Positions 1-9,714 are shown, counted from the stretch's first letter. The stretch: 64,000 bases of DNA from Nocardia rhamnosiphila NBRC 108938 (GCF_000720425.1 NZ_JOAJ01000001.1:248001-312000); one strand, 5' to 3'. Notes: generated from the letters alone by a model not told the origin. Numbers and translations: made by a program.

Positions 1-806
1 AGCTTGCTCGACAGACTTATTACCGCTGGTTGAACCGTTCGGTCACCGACGCCGAACTCGTCGAGGCGTATCGGGCGAATGCGTTGTTCGACGCCCACCA
101 CGATGACCCGGAATTCGGATATCGGTTCCTCGCCGACGAGGCCGGCGTCGCGGGTGAGTCGATGGCGGAGCGGACCGCCTGGCGGATCTGCTCGCAGAAT
201 CGCTGGTGGAGCAGGTTCGGTGAACGCCGCCGCGGGAGATCCGGCCGCCCCGGACCACCGGTCCACGGTGATCTGGTCCGACGCGTGTTCACCGCGAAAG
301 ATCGGAATCGGTTGTGGCTGGCCGACATCAGCGAACATCAAACCGGAGAGGGCAAACTCTATATTTGCGCGATCAAGGACGTCTTCTCCAACCGGATCGT
401 GGGCTATTCGATCGACTCGAGGATGAAGTCCCGCCTCGCGGTCACCGCGTTGAACAATGCTGTCGCCCGCCGCGGTGAGGTCGCCGGCTGCATCGTCCAT
501 ACCGACCGCGGGTCGCAATTTCGTTCCAGGCGTTTCGTTCACGCCCTGAACCGGCACCGCATGGCCGGGTCCATGGGCCGGGTCGGCGCGGCCGGCGACA
601 ACGCCGCGATGGAAAGCTTCTTCAGCCTCCTGCAACGCAACGTGCTCGACCGGCAGCGGTGGGACACCCGCGAACAACTACGGATCGCGATCGTGACCTG
701 GATCGAACGGACCTACCACCGCCGACGCCGGCAAACCCGGCTCGGCCGATTGACCCCGATCGAATACGAGACGATCATGACCCCAGCGGTCACTCAGGCC
801 GCGTAA
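1..806 (+). CDS. IS3-family transposase OrfB, 5' end outside window
   Basis: This is the catalytic OrfB of an IS3-family insertion sequence (IS3/IS150-like), which cuts and joins element ends. The frame is already open at base 3, ahead of the first possible TTG at 30, so the gene enters from outside the window. The DDE integrase core is visible: D in WLADISEH, D in VHTDRGSQF and E in NAAMESFF. The tail with RRRRQTRLGRLTPIEYE is typical of the family. The stop is at 804-806, only about 22 bp from the stop of a convergent IS110 transposase, so two elements abut or are nested here. Family assignment is firm; whether the copy is active cannot be seen. Confidence 0.85.
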   Translation, partial: LARQTYYRWLNRSVTDAELVEAYRANALFDAHHDDPEFGYRFLADEAGVAGESMAERTAWRICSQNRWWSRFGERRRGRSGRPGPPVHGDLVRRVFTAKDRNRLWLADISEHQTGEGKLYICAIKDVFSNRIVGYSIDSRMKSRLAVTALNNAVARRGEVAGCIVHTDRGSQFRSRRFVHALNRHRMAGSMGRVGAAGDNAAMESFFSLLQRNVLDRQRWDTREQLRIAIVTWIERTYHRRRRQTRLGRLTPIEYETIMTPAVTQAA

Positions 807-827
807 CCACTGATGCTCCTATTCGTG

Positions 828-2063
828 TCAACCGGCGGTGAGCCAGCGGCGATAGCGTGCCGTGAGGAGGGCGTCGGGCCGTTTGCCTCGCTCGAGTTCA
901 CTGAGCCTGGCGGGCTCAGCGCCGATACTCATAGCGGCATGGACGAGGGTCGCCCCGCGTTGATGTCGCAGAGCCCTGAGATCGGTTGTGTCGGGGACCT
1001 GTTGCGGGTGCGCGATGAGGTGGAACGCCTCTCTCGCGATCGCTCTCTTCAGACACCGCAGGACGTCCTTCTTCGATTTTCCTGTCGCGCGCAGCCGGTC
1101 GGCGTAGTCGCGGGTGCGGGGATCGTTGGACAGACGGACGAGCGCGATCTGATGCAGCGCCCAGTTCGCTTGGCGGTCGCCACCGCGGTTGAGCCGATAG
1201 CGGCGGGTTTTGCCCGATGATGCTGGGATCGGCGAGGTTCCGCAGAGAGCGGCGAACGACGCTTCTGAACGCAGCCGATGCGGGTTCGCGCCGGCGGTCA
1301 CCAGCAGTGTCGCGGTGGTGATCACGCCGTAGCCCTTGGTAGCGATCATGGCGGGAGCCGCGGTGTTGACCAGCGCGCGTAGGTCATCGTCGAGTTCGGC
1401 GATTTCCATGCCCAGGTAGTGGTGACGACGGGCGAGCCGGCGAAGTGTTCGGGCGGTGGCGGCCGCGACGGAATCGGTTGCAACTCGGGGGCGCGTTGCT
1501 GCCAATGAGGCGAGCAGTTCCCGGTCCGGCAAGTGTGCCCAGCGTTGTTTGAGCGGCTCCGGGGCGGTGATCAGCAGCGACTTGATTTGACGGATTGCGG
1601 CTACTCGCGCCTTGATCGCGCTGCGGCGGACCGTGAGCAGTACTCGGATCTGCTCGACAATTCCGTCACCTGACTTGGCGATGGGTAAGCCGTCGGGGTC
1701 GGCCAGGACCTGTTCTGCGGCTGCGTAGGCGTCGAGCGGGTCGGATTTGCCCTGGCGGCGCTGTGTCCGCCGTGGCCGGATGACTTCGCGGAATTCGATG
1801 GCTTCTGTCGTCAGGAACCGGGCGAGTCCGGCGCCGTAGGAGCTGGTGCCCTCGACGCCGATCATCTGCACCACCCCGAAGGTGGCGACGAAGTCGACGA
1901 GCGCTCGATATCCGGCCGGACTCGCGGGAATCTCGATGTCTCCCAGTCTCGTTCCGGTCAGTGAACACACCCCGACGTGATGGGTGCTCGCGTGTGTGTC
2001 GACACCGGCGACGATCGCGCGAGTCTCGAGACCCACCGTGGCTGCCGACGTGGTTGCTGTCAT
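828..2063 (-). CDS. IS110-family transposase with C-terminal HTH-like tail
   Basis: This is a DEDD (RuvC-like) recombinase of an IS110-type element, about 411 aa from ATG 2063. An upstream ATG at 2096 is possible but lengthens it beyond the conserved GVDTHAS start. Acidic residues D22, E71, D108 and D111 (in KSDPLDAYAA) mark the N-terminal DEDD domain. The C-terminal Transposase_20 domain contains FAALCGTSPIPASSGKTRR with the serine region near residue 282. Residues about 360-409 form an extra tail resembling an XRE helix-turn-helix (LVHAAMSIGAEPARLSELERG). In this family a structured noncoding RNA from the element end guides target choice. The frame is intact, so the element may be functional. 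Confidence 0.9.
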   Translation of the reverse strand: MTATTSAATVGLETRAIVAGVDTHASTHHVGVCSLTGTRLGDIEIPASPAGYRALVDFVATFGVVQMIGVEGTSSYGAGLARFLTTEAIEFREVIRPRRTQRRQGKSDPLDAYAAAEQVLADPDGLPIAKSGDGIVEQIRVLLTVRRSAIKARVAAIRQIKSLLITAPEPLKQRWAHLPDRELLASLAATRPRVATDSVAAATARTLRRLARRHHYLGMEIAELDDDLRALVNTAAPAMIATKGYGVITTATLLVTAGANPHRLRSEASFAALCGTSPIPASSGKTRRYRLNRGGDRQANWALHQIALVRLSNDPRTRDYADRLRATGKSKKDVLRCLKRAIAREAFHLIAHPQQVPDTTDLRALRHQRGATLVHAAMSIGAEPARLSELERGKRPDALLTARYRRWLTAG

Positions 2064-2470
2064 GATGGATCCGTGCCCTTCTGCACTGGGGCACATCGGC
2101 CAGAGGCCGGGCAGACAAGACGTTGATGGGGCTGACCAGGCTCATATGAAGTCATGCTCGTCTCTGGCCGACATGCATCGGAGGGATGTCCTCGCCGTCG
2201 GCGCGTGGACGGATCAGATTCAAGACAAGCCGGAGCCGTCAGTCACCTGCAGGGTCACACCCGCCGAACGACGAGGACCCTTCCATCATCAACGTCACCT
2301 ATCCGTGCAGCAGCCCCGGCCGCTGCGATCAGCCGGACGTACGTAGCTATCCCCCTGTCGGGCGTCGACGCCGGATCGCGGGTGTAGCGGGATCGCTATG
2401 CGACATCGCCCACCGACGTGCAAGCGGGCCTGTTCGGCGGGTCCGGTCCACATGGACCAGAGCTGAACCT
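2064..2470 (-). ncRNA. Candidate IS110 bridge-RNA region
   Basis: No convincing gene lies in the 540 bp upstream of the IS110 transposase. Known IS110/IS621 elements encode a bridge RNA in this end, transcribed in the same direction as the transposase. Short hairpins occur here, for example GGTCC-ACAT-GGACC at 2445-2458. The assignment rests on position and family knowledge; neither the element end nor the target loops were resolved. Confidence 0.25.
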
Positions 2471-2603
2471 GCGCCAAGCCGAGAAACCGCGGGGTCATCG
2501 CCGGCGCGGGGCGGCTCCGGTGTCGCCGAGGTCGTTCGCCTCGGGTCCGTGGTGAGCCGGCCCTCGATGGCAGGCGTCGCGTTCTGCGGCGCCGACCGCC
2601 GGG

Positions 2604-3592
2604 TCAGACGCGGGTGCCTGTGGTCTGCGCGGGAGCTGGCTGCGGTTCGGGCATGATGTCGCTCTCACTTCGGTCAATGGCGAAGTAGTCGATGCCCCGG
2701 GTTTCCCGGGCCGCGAGGACCGCGACCGCTGTCACGGCCAGGACGACGAGCAGGTACGCGATGATGGGCAGTGCCATGTCGTAGGCGGCCAGCAGCGAAC
2801 CGGCGATGATCGGCGCGGCTGCCCCGGCGAATATCGAGGTCACCTGGGCACTGACCGAGATGCCGGTGTAACGCATCCGGGTCGGGAACATCTCGGAGAA
2901 GTAGGCGGCCTGCGGACCGTACATCAGCCCCTGCGCGATCAGGCCGAGGACCAGCGCGCCGAAAATCATCCAGGGGTCACCGGTGTCGTACATCGGGAAC
3001 ACCGCGACGGCCCACACTGCGGCCAGGGCGACACCCGCGCCGACGACCGGCTTGCGTCCCACCACATCCGAGAGGTAGCCGCAGAACGGGACCCAGACCA
3101 GGTGCACCATGTGGGCGAGCAGCATGATCCCCAGGACGGTGGAGGTGTCGACGCCGACGGCGACTTTCAGGTAGGTGAGGGTGAACGATGCGGCCATGTA
3201 ATAGGTGGTGTTCTCGCCGAAGCGCATGCCCATCGTCGTGATCAGCTCCCGCGGATGCCTGCGCAGCACCTCGCGCAGCGGCGAGGGCTTGCTCTCCGCC
3301 AGCGCGGCCTGCGCCATGGCCGCTTTGAAGACCGGGGCGTCGTCGATGCTGCGGCGGATGTAGTAGCCGAGCAGTACCAGTGCGGCCGAGGCGAGGAAGG
3401 CTATGCGCCAGCCCCACGCCAGGAACTGGTCCTCGGTGGTGGTGGCGGCCAGCACGGCCATCACCGCGGTCGCGAGGATATTGCCCGCCGGGACTGCGGC
3501 CTGCGGAAAGCTGGCCCACAGGCCGCGACGGTCGGCGCTGCCGTGCTCGCTGACCAGTAGCACCGCTCCGCCCCATTCGCCGTGGCTATGCC
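2604..3592 (-). pseudogene. MFS metabolite:H+ symporter (MHS type), 5'-truncated
   Basis: This is a major facilitator of the metabolite:proton symporter group, which imports small organic acids or osmolytes. The reading frame starts inside the family motif GEWGGAVLLVSEH; everything before it (about 120 residues and the first helices) is missing. About 325 residues remain, with several hydrophobic segments, against roughly 430-450 in the family. At about 3590 the sequence switches to an IS407-like remnant whose first matched bases are AAGAACCCGTGTCACGGG. The break is therefore an IS-mediated deletion. A functional transporter is very unlikely. Confidence 0.85.
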
Positions 3593-4274
3593 GGCAAGAA
3601 CCCGTGTCACGGGTTCCGACGGGCCTGGGCAGCGCTGCGGTTCGACGAAGGGCATCGGGTGAATATCAAACGAGTGCACCGCGCATCACCCGCGTAAACG
3701 CGCCGGGATCTCATCGGTACCGGTAGTGGATGCGGATGCACCGAAGATTGTGTGGGCGCTGGATTTCCAGTTCGACTCCACCGCTGATGGGCGGGTCGTG
3801 GTGATCCCATCGATGATCGACGAGCACACCCGCGAGTCGCTACTGCATCTGGTTGAACGGTCGATTGCCGGTGAGCGGCTGGTGGCTGAGCTGCAGCGGG
3901 TCTTCGCCGTTCACGGAGCGCCGAAGGTGCTGCGCCTGGACAACGGACCGGAGATGATTTCGGCGGCGCTGCAATCGTTTTGCCGAGACCGGGTCGGGAT
4001 TTCGTATATCCCGCCGGGGACGCCGTGGAACAACGGTTACGTCGAATCGTTCAACCGGCGCCTGCGGGTCGAGTGCCTGAACCGCAACCACTGTACTTCC
4101 TTGCTCGAAGCCAGGGTGGCAATTGCCGATTTCAAGCACGAGCACAACCACCAGCACCGGCATTCGGCGCTGGGCTACCGCACACCGGCCGAGCACGCTG
4201 CGGCCTGCACCCACACCCACCACCCGGTGGGCTGCGACATCAACCGAACACCGATCACGACATACCGACTCTGA
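3593..4274 (+). pseudogene. IS3-family (IS407 group) transposase OrfB remnant
   Basis: The best open part, 3726-4274, encodes about 182 residues of the integrase core: D in WALDFQFDST, D in RLDNGPEM and E in NGYVESFNRRL. It ends identically to the second copy at 16996. The N-terminal HTH region and the orfA partner are absent, so the protein cannot be a complete transposase. Unlike the second copy, this one keeps the correct frame through LVAELQRVFAVHG, which makes it the useful reference for the frameshift there. Confidence 0.85.
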
Positions 4275-4306
4275 AACCGGGTGGTCGCGTTATCGGGGAC
4301 TGGTCA
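3593..4306 (+). mobile_element. Truncated IS407-like IS3 element, right part only
   Basis: From about 3593 to 4306 the DNA matches positions 16280-17028 of the second IS copy in this window and ends at the same base (ACTGGTCA). The left end, orfA and the start of orfB are missing, and about 30 bp are deleted near 3690. The left side is fused to a transporter gene. The right side sits directly inside a decayed AbrB-like gene. Confidence 0.85.
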
Positions 4307-4500
4307 CAAGGACATCGGTTGCCGGCTTCGGGGTTCGTGCTCTTGCCGGCGCGGGTCAGGAATCGTTGCGGTCTCTACCCGGGTGATCGGGTCCTAATCG
4401 TCGCCTCGCCTAGTGCGGAGATGCTGGGGGTCTTGCCGCCGCGGGTTCTGGCCGCGGCATTACAATCTCGCTGCCCTGAGTTGCGGGGGAGCGGGTCATG
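4307..4500 (+). pseudogene. AbrB-like protein, C-terminal remnant
   Basis: These bases match the last third of the intact AbrB-like gene at 13760-14221, covering the segment GFV(V/L)LP(S/A)RVRNRCGLYPGDRV and the C-terminal PELR tail. The upstream part was replaced by the IS end at 4306. The stop overlaps the start of the following recombinase remnant in the same ATGA arrangement as the intact module. Confidence 0.8.
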
Positions 4501-5335
4501 AAGGACGCCACGGTCACTGCGCGCCGTAAAGCCGTCATGCGCGAGGCGCCGAGCTCGCAGGGCACGCCTGCCGCCGAGACGACGTTCGACGAATTCATTC
4601 CGCGCATACTTGCCACTGAATCCACCGGCCAGCAGGAGTGTTACGGCGCCTATTGGAGGCTACTGCTCACTGAATGGGGGTCCGCGGCGCCTGGGCGACC
4701 CGACACCTATCGAGATCCTGCATTTGATGAACCGGTACAAAGCCGGTGCCGTGGTCCGGTCGAACTGGCGCGGTGGTAGCGCTGCAACCCGCAACCTTTT
4801 GCACGGGATCCGGCGCCTCTACCGGCTGGCCGAACTCGAGGGCCTGATCGCCCCGCCGCCAATGCTGCGGCCAAGGTGCCTGTGCCAGCGAGACCGGAAA
4901 GCACCCGCCACACCCTCGCTCCACACCAGGTTGCCGATCTCGGCCGCATCGCTGCCGATCCGGTAACGATCCCGAACTCGATGCCCTGATCGTGCGCCTG
5001 CACATCGAAACTGCCTGCCGACGTGAAGCTGCGCTCACACTTCGCGTCGACGATCTCAACACCGACGATTCCACCGTGTTGCTGCATCACAGGGCGGCGT
5101 CGATGCCTGGCATCCCATCACGCCCCTGCTCATGTCCCGGCTGCTCGACCACGTGGCCCACCGCGGCGCCGCCTCCGCAGCGGTCAGGCATGAAGTGCTG
5201 CGACTCGTCGCGGCGAGCCGATCACCGATCGTCGCTACGATAACCTGCATCACCGTTTCCGCGGCATCTCGCTTGGGCCGACGCCAAGGGTATCACCGTG
5301 CGCTGGTTGCGGCACACCACGCTCACCTTGAGGCG
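4498..5335 (+). pseudogene. Tyrosine recombinase, decayed copy
   Basis: This is a decayed paralogue of the recombinase at 14218-15240. Matching stretches are spread over three frames: FDEFIPRILATES and QECYGAYWRLL in the first, MNRYKAGAVVRSNWRGGSA in the second, then LHIETACRREAALTLRVDDL. Similarity ends near 5335, just after the RHTTLT segment with the catalytic HxxR, so the tyrosine-bearing end is lost. Several small indels interrupt it, so it is inactive. With the AbrB remnant before it, it shows that the whole two-gene module was once duplicated. Confidence 0.85.
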
Positions 5336-5360
5336 ATTTCGCTGCCGAAATCGTCTTTCT
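5334..5360 (+). terminator. Hairpin with T-rich tail
   Basis: CGATTTCG and CGAAATCG form a perfect 8-bp stem around a 4-nt loop, followed by TCTTTCT. It sits where similarity to the intact recombinase ends. It resembles a rho-independent terminator on the plus strand, although such terminators are less common in actinobacteria. Confidence 0.35.
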
Positions 5361-5529
5361 ACGAAGCTCTCGTCCGGAATACCTCAAGCGAAGTTGCGAT
5401 ACCTCGCGCGCGGAAATCGCTGCCGTTGCCATCGCTGTCCCGGATCTGCGCCGAGGCTTGTCAGTCGACGGTGGCTGACCACCGGGCCAGACAATCACAG
5501 ATGATTGCGAGACTGCCGTCCGATGAAGC

Positions 5530-6552
5530 TCAGGGCAGCCGCCATACTGGCGCGCCTCCAGCGGCTTCTTTCAAGAGTTTGCTGACCTTGCTGCTTGAAC
5601 ATCCAAGTTGTTCGGCCACGCTCTTGAGCGTGTGACCGCGGTCGCGCAGTTGAACGGCCTGCCCCCGCTCCAGAGTGCGAAAGGTCTCTCGTCGACCCCG
5701 AAACTCCGTACGCCAAAGCTGCCGCTGTTTCCACGGGATCATCGGCTCCTGCTCGAACCGGGTCTTCAACCGGCCGGGCAGAAAAGCCGAGTGAGTTGCG
5801 GAGAGCAGGCGGTCCCACTCCAGCCGGGGCATCAGAGATCGCCGGTCGAACAGAGCAAACATGACGTCTGGGTCATTCCAGACTTCCTGATCGAATTCTT
5901 TGAGCATTGTTTGCAGATCTGCTGGGAGGTCGGTAAGTAACGCCTGGTACTCGTCCTCGAAGCCGAGAAGCCGGTGCAACTCCATCCAACCGTCGAAACT
6001 TGGCAACCGCAGCGTCAATCCAATTTGAACTTGATCGTCTCTGTCTGTGTATGTTTCGACGATCGCCTCCGTGACAACGCGATAGCCCTCTGCGTTCACG
6101 GCCTTGACGATGTCGTGCCACATGCCCGCTGATTGTCTGCCGAGGTAGCCCACCTTGTCGCCGTTGACGTCTACGCACACGGCCTGCGGGTCGTACCAAT
6201 GGCCAGGTTCCGGCACGATCTCGGCTTCAAAGTGTGCCTGCGGTGGCAGGCGCTGGAGAAACTGCTGACGGTAGTGGGTACCTACCGCCCTGATACTCAC
6301 GCCTGCATCACCGGAAACGATGCAACATAATTCGGCCATTTCAGCCGGTCTGATGTAGTCGCTTGGCTGACGCCGATAGCTATCTCCATCGCGCAGCTCC
6401 GGCGGGCATCCTCCGTAGCACCTCTCACAGTTTTTCCCGCAGCTGATCCCGACTTGTGCCAGCATCGACTTCGTCGGTTCGCAATTCGCTCGCTCGTCGC
6501 GCCACCTGAGATCCTCGTCATCCCAGTTGGTTTCATTCACAGCTGCACCCAT
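5530..6552 (-). CDS. HIRAN-like domain protein with cysteine cluster and HTH
   Basis: This 340-aa protein has no family I can name with certainty. Near residues 30-50 is a compact cysteine cluster (CGKNCERCYGGCP) that could bind zinc or an iron-sulfur cluster. Residues about 87-165 resemble a HIRAN domain: RAVGTHY, then DPQAVCVDVNGDKVGYLGR, the pattern seen in DNA-end-binding helicase-associated domains. The C-terminus (about 300-332) is a resolvase/Hin-like helix-turn-helix: GQAVQLRDRGHTLKSVAEQLG. The middle is charged and unassigned. A DNA-binding accessory or defence role is conceivable but is inference. The gene stands alone between a recombinase remnant and unassigned DNA. Confidence 0.75.
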   Translation of the reverse strand: MGAAVNETNWDDEDLRWRDERANCEPTKSMLAQVGISCGKNCERCYGGCPPELRDGDSYRRQPSDYIRPAEMAELCCIVSGDAGVSIRAVGTHYRQQFLQRLPPQAHFEAEIVPEPGHWYDPQAVCVDVNGDKVGYLGRQSAGMWHDIVKAVNAEGYRVVTEAIVETYTDRDDQVQIGLTLRLPSFDGWMELHRLLGFEDEYQALLTDLPADLQTMLKEFDQEVWNDPDVMFALFDRRSLMPRLEWDRLLSATHSAFLPGRLKTRFEQEPMIPWKQRQLWRTEFRGRRETFRTLERGQAVQLRDRGHTLKSVAEQLGCSSSKVSKLLKEAAGGAPVWRLP

Positions 6553-6789
6553 GTAGGCTGAGCATAGTGCCTATTCTGTACGGAGGCCGCTGAATGCCCA
6601 GCAGGCACCGGTTACCCCCGCATCGCGTAACCGGACACTCGGTCTGGCAGCGCCTGGGCGGGTCAGGGCCGGTCCTTCGATGGAACGGCGTATTACTGTG
6701 GAGCGCGGACGGGTCCACAATGGAACCCGTGCCTGGACCACCCGTCGTCACTCGCCTCATCTCGGTGCCTATCGCTGGGCGGGCCCACC

Positions 6790-7371
6790 CTATTGGCTGC
6801 GGACCGCACCGAGCGTCCAGGTCAGGCGCGCGGAATGGTCCACGGTGTTCGAGACCTGCATTGGCCGTCCTTGGCTTGTACGGAACAGACTTGCGCTGGG
6901 TTGTATCTCGATTCGTTGGGTGTGGAAAGAACCGAAGGGCAGTCCGAGTGCGGCGCTGAGTACCAGCGGATGTCTTATCCAGGAATTGGCTTCGCGGGTG
7001 GGCCATACCCGTAGGTGGGTTGCCAGCAGATGGGCGTCGGCCGTCCTGAGATTCGATTGGGGAACCTCAGGGCCAGGGTCTGGAGCGCTCCTTTGTATCG
7101 GGCGTGGACCGCCAGCCATGGTATGGCGGAGTTGGCCTTCTTCGTTTTCGTACTCCTTCGCCTTGCGGATGAGGTATTCCAGCATCGGGTTGTCCGCCCC
7201 CGGGAAGGGGTAGAGGAAGGTGTCGTCTGGTTCGGTGACCTTGAAGGCTCTGTGGTCGGGGTGCCCGCTGGCGATGATGCGGGTGGCGGCCGCGTCCATG
7301 AATGTTCGGTCACGAGAGGTGGCACCAGTGTTCGCGTCATTCCAGGGCACGGCATTCATCGACTGACCCAC
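6790..7371 (-). CDS. Hypothetical protein
   Basis: This is an open frame of 193 codons on the same strand as, and 52 bp downstream of, the 456-aa gene at 7424-8794; the two may share a transcript. The start may be GTG 7371 or ATG 7359. The N-terminal half looks protein-like (RDRTFMDAAATRIIASGHPDH, then a run ending DNPMLEYLIRKAKEYENEEG) and faintly recalls C-terminal modules of polymorphic toxins. That link is weak. The second half has low-complexity character, so the true end may be earlier or the gene may be decayed. Confidence 0.4.
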   Translation of the reverse strand: MGQSMNAVPWNDANTGATSRDRTFMDAAATRIIASGHPDHRAFKVTEPDDTFLYPFPGADNPMLEYLIRKAKEYENEEGQLRHTMAGGPRPIQRSAPDPGPEVPQSNLRTADAHLLATHLRVWPTREANSWIRHPLVLSAALGLPFGSFHTQRIEIQPSASLFRTSQGRPMQVSNTVDHSARLTWTLGAVRSQ

Positions 7372-7423
7372 TGCCTCAATGGTGAGGATCTTCCCCAGGC
7401 AGCCTCAGCTCGCGAAAGCAAAG

Positions 7424-8794
7424 TCAATAGAGGGCCGAAGCCGGATTCGGATTGTTTCGGTACCGGTCGAAGCGAACATGCCAGGAACTGGGCGTGTAAT
7501 CTCCGATTCCCAAGGTCACGTTTTCGTTGACGTTCGGATCGCCTAGCCCGTCCAGATCGGGGCGCCAGAGGAGCGCAATGTCCTCATCACCGGCAAGCGC
7601 CGCCGGTACCTCATCCCAATCGAAGTCGGGCCCACCCTCGGGCGAATCGGCATCGGCATCCCACTCCGCACCCTCGGCAAGATCCCGGAACTGTCGTCGC
7701 AAGACCCCACGTTCGTTTACCACGTCATGTCCAGCATCAATCCAGCCCCCCGTGCAGCACAGATAGATGAGCGCTTCTTCGGCGGGAGTATGAGGATTCC
7801 ATGACTCGCCGGTGCGCAGCGCACCGATGAGCCGCTGTCCAGATCGAAGCACCTCCACCCACCAGGCGCGCGGCTGAGAGTGCACCGACCACGGGAAGTC
7901 CTCGATCAGCTCTGGAACATCCGGCTCTGCTTCGTTCTCGTCCCACACCGACAGTTCCAACTCGAGCAGTGTGGTCAGGCAGATCATCGACTGCCACAGC
8001 ACGAACCGCGTCCTTGAAGTCATCGGCCACGGGTTCCACTCGCCGACAACGAAACTGTCGTACTCCTGAGGGGTGTCCGGCTCTGGATCGTCCGGCACAG
8101 GCTCATCGAAGAACTCTACGACCCAGGTCGCCTCGCCTGTGTCTACTTCCCCGTCCTCGTCACATTCGACACGCCAAAACCAATATGCCCGGGCACGATG
8201 GCTCCGCCACCGTGCATCGGTCAGGACCTCGTCGGGTTCGTTCGGGCCGATCAACCGACGTTCGGCTGGCTCTTGCCCCCCGGCGGGCCAGGCCGAGCTG
8301 CCCGCGCCTACCGGGAGCTCGATCTCGCCATTCAACAGGCGCAGGCGATATCCGACATCGAGCTCATCTTCCGGGCGGTAGTTGTCGATGAGAGCCATGA
8401 TGCTCAGGTCGTAGGAAGCAGAAGCCTGCCGCCGCAGATCCACACTCATGGTGGAAAAATACGATGTCGCCACTACCGATAGAGGCCGTCCGTCACTCCC
8501 GATGGCGAGTGAGGCAGGTTGAGGAAGCGTCGACAGCGTCTGATTGCAGGCCAAGACCACGGCGCTGGGGAGCCCCGCCGCGAGAGCGTCCCAGGCACCC
8601 CGATCCCCGCGCCAGGCTGCGTTTTCCAACGCGGTGACCAACCGATCCGCTTCTTCATCACTGCCGATACTCACAGTTGTGATCGGCGTGAGACGTCTGG
8701 ACTGGGTGCCGAATTCACCGATGAGCAGCTTTGCCTTGCCAGGGTTGGTCTGCACGTAAAACGCCGGCGCCGTGGCCGGGTACTCGAATGTCAT
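7424..8794 (-). CDS. Hypothetical protein, 456 aa, acidic
   Basis: No family was recognised. The start at 8794 is supported by an AGGAGT-type ribosome site about 5 bp upstream. The product is acidic and soluble, with tryptophan-rich stretches (WRGDRGAWDAL, YWFWRVECDEDGEVDTGEATWVVEFFDEP), a proline/aspartate linker (PDDPEPDTPQE) and no membrane segment or signal peptide. It is the first gene of a possible two-gene unit with the frame ending at 6790. Its length, absence of repeats and isolated position suggest an accessory-gene product of unknown role. Confidence 0.75.
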   Translation of the reverse strand: MTFEYPATAPAFYVQTNPGKAKLLIGEFGTQSRRLTPITTVSIGSDEEADRLVTALENAAWRGDRGAWDALAAGLPSAVVLACNQTLSTLPQPASLAIGSDGRPLSVVATSYFSTMSVDLRRQASASYDLSIMALIDNYRPEDELDVGYRLRLLNGEIELPVGAGSSAWPAGGQEPAERRLIGPNEPDEVLTDARWRSHRARAYWFWRVECDEDGEVDTGEATWVVEFFDEPVPDDPEPDTPQEYDSFVVGEWNPWPMTSRTRFVLWQSMICLTTLLELELSVWDENEAEPDVPELIEDFPWSVHSQPRAWWVEVLRSGQRLIGALRTGESWNPHTPAEEALIYLCCTGGWIDAGHDVVNERGVLRRQFRDLAEGAEWDADADSPEGGPDFDWDEVPAALAGDEDIALLWRPDLDGLGDPNVNENVTLGIGDYTPSSWHVRFDRYRNNPNPASALY

Positions 8795-9345
8795 GAGGAC
8801 TCCTGAAGCTCGAAGGCTCGAATAAAAGGAAAGACCTCACGCACGTCGCTACCGACGACGCGCCACGGTCAAAGAATGGAATCGCGGTTGCTGGCCTCGT
8901 TACCGACGAGGCTGCTCGACCAATCGAGAGCTTAACTTGTGCACGTTCGGAAGTCACGCCTGAACGGTTCACTAGTATCCACCAGCATCGGGTCCACCTC
9001 GACCGGCGTGATGACAGCGGTGGATTCGCCGGCCGCAAAGTGCGGTGTCGCCTCGGCGCCGGACCGGTATCGCTGCCAGTGGGCAGCCGGAAGAGTGAGG
9101 TTGCCGAAGAGAGGCATGACCACAGCACAACAGGGGCGGTGCCGTTGTAGGTAGCAAACGCGGCTGCGGTCGCGAACCAGGTCGCCGGGCCGCCGAACGC
9201 GGCCAGGGTGGCCTCGATCCGAATCGAACCGAGATCGATGTTTGTGGTCGGGTCCGGGGTGCAAGGCTTCGGCCGGGTCGTCATGGCGCCGTGACTTGGG
9301 CAGTGGCCGGAAGCGGTACTCTGCGGCATGAAGGCGCTGACCTGT
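8795..9345. other. Intergenic region with an IS110 fragment
   Basis: These 550 bp contain no complete gene. The only recognisable coding trace is an IS110 transposase fragment at 9129-9236, described separately. The rest shows no motif I can support. Confidence 0.5.
9129..9236 (-). pseudogene. IS110 transposase fragment (Transposase_20 domain)
   Basis: About 36 codons read SIRIEATLAAFGGPATW and FATAAAFATYNGTAPV. These fit the conserved part of the IS110 C-terminal domain, where family members carry a GxxxAA...FASYNGTAP pattern. The fragment is flanked by unrelated sequence and is far too short to function. It is unlike the IS110 copy at 828-2063, so a second IS110 lineage once sat here. Confidence 0.6.
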
Positions 9346-9558
9346 TCAGCCGAAAATCCGGTCGATGATCAGCTGCCCCAGTCCGGTTCCGGCGCCTGTC
9401 AGTACGGCCGTGACCACTGTGACCCCGATGGACCGCACCCAGGTCCTCCTCCGATGGCCGATGTGCCCTCGCTGGCTGTCATTGTCTGCGCGGCGATCCG
9501 GCGCGGTTCTGTTGTCGCTGGGCCCGCAATCGCGGTGGAGCGTGGTGTCCGCTGTCAT
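9346..9558 (-). CDS. Small C-terminally anchored membrane protein
   Basis: From ATG 9558 a 70-aa product has a charged N-terminal half (DRRADNDSQ, GHRRRTWVR) and one C-terminal hydrophobic segment (SIGVTVVTAVLTGAGTGLGQ). This is a plausible single-pass anchor. It is divergent from the sigma-like gene at 9715. The opposite strand is also open here, but that alternative has unnatural composition. Function is unknown and the call rests on the membrane segment and start context. Confidence 0.45.
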   Translation of the reverse strand: MTADTTLHRDCGPSDNRTAPDRRADNDSQRGHIGHRRRTWVRSIGVTVVTAVLTGAGTGLGQLIIDRIFG

Positions 9559-9714
9559 CTGCGGTGTGCATCCTCTCTCGGCGTGTTCGAGGATGTAATA
9601 GAGGCTCAGCGCGGTGGAGCCCCGAGGCTGCGGAAAATAGTCGAGGGATGGGGGATCCGGCTCGGATCGCCCTATAACTTGGGCACAGGTCGGGCAACTA
9701 CGAAGGATGGTGCC

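Noticed and set aside
6594..7213. Plus-strand frames opposite the hypothetical gene at 6790-7371
   Set aside because: Arginine- and tryptophan-rich antiframe character; no start signal or domain.
9328..9714. N-terminal extension of the sigma-like gene to 9328
   Set aside because: The extension is not protein-like and overlaps a small membrane protein on the other strand; GTG 9715 has a good ribosome site.
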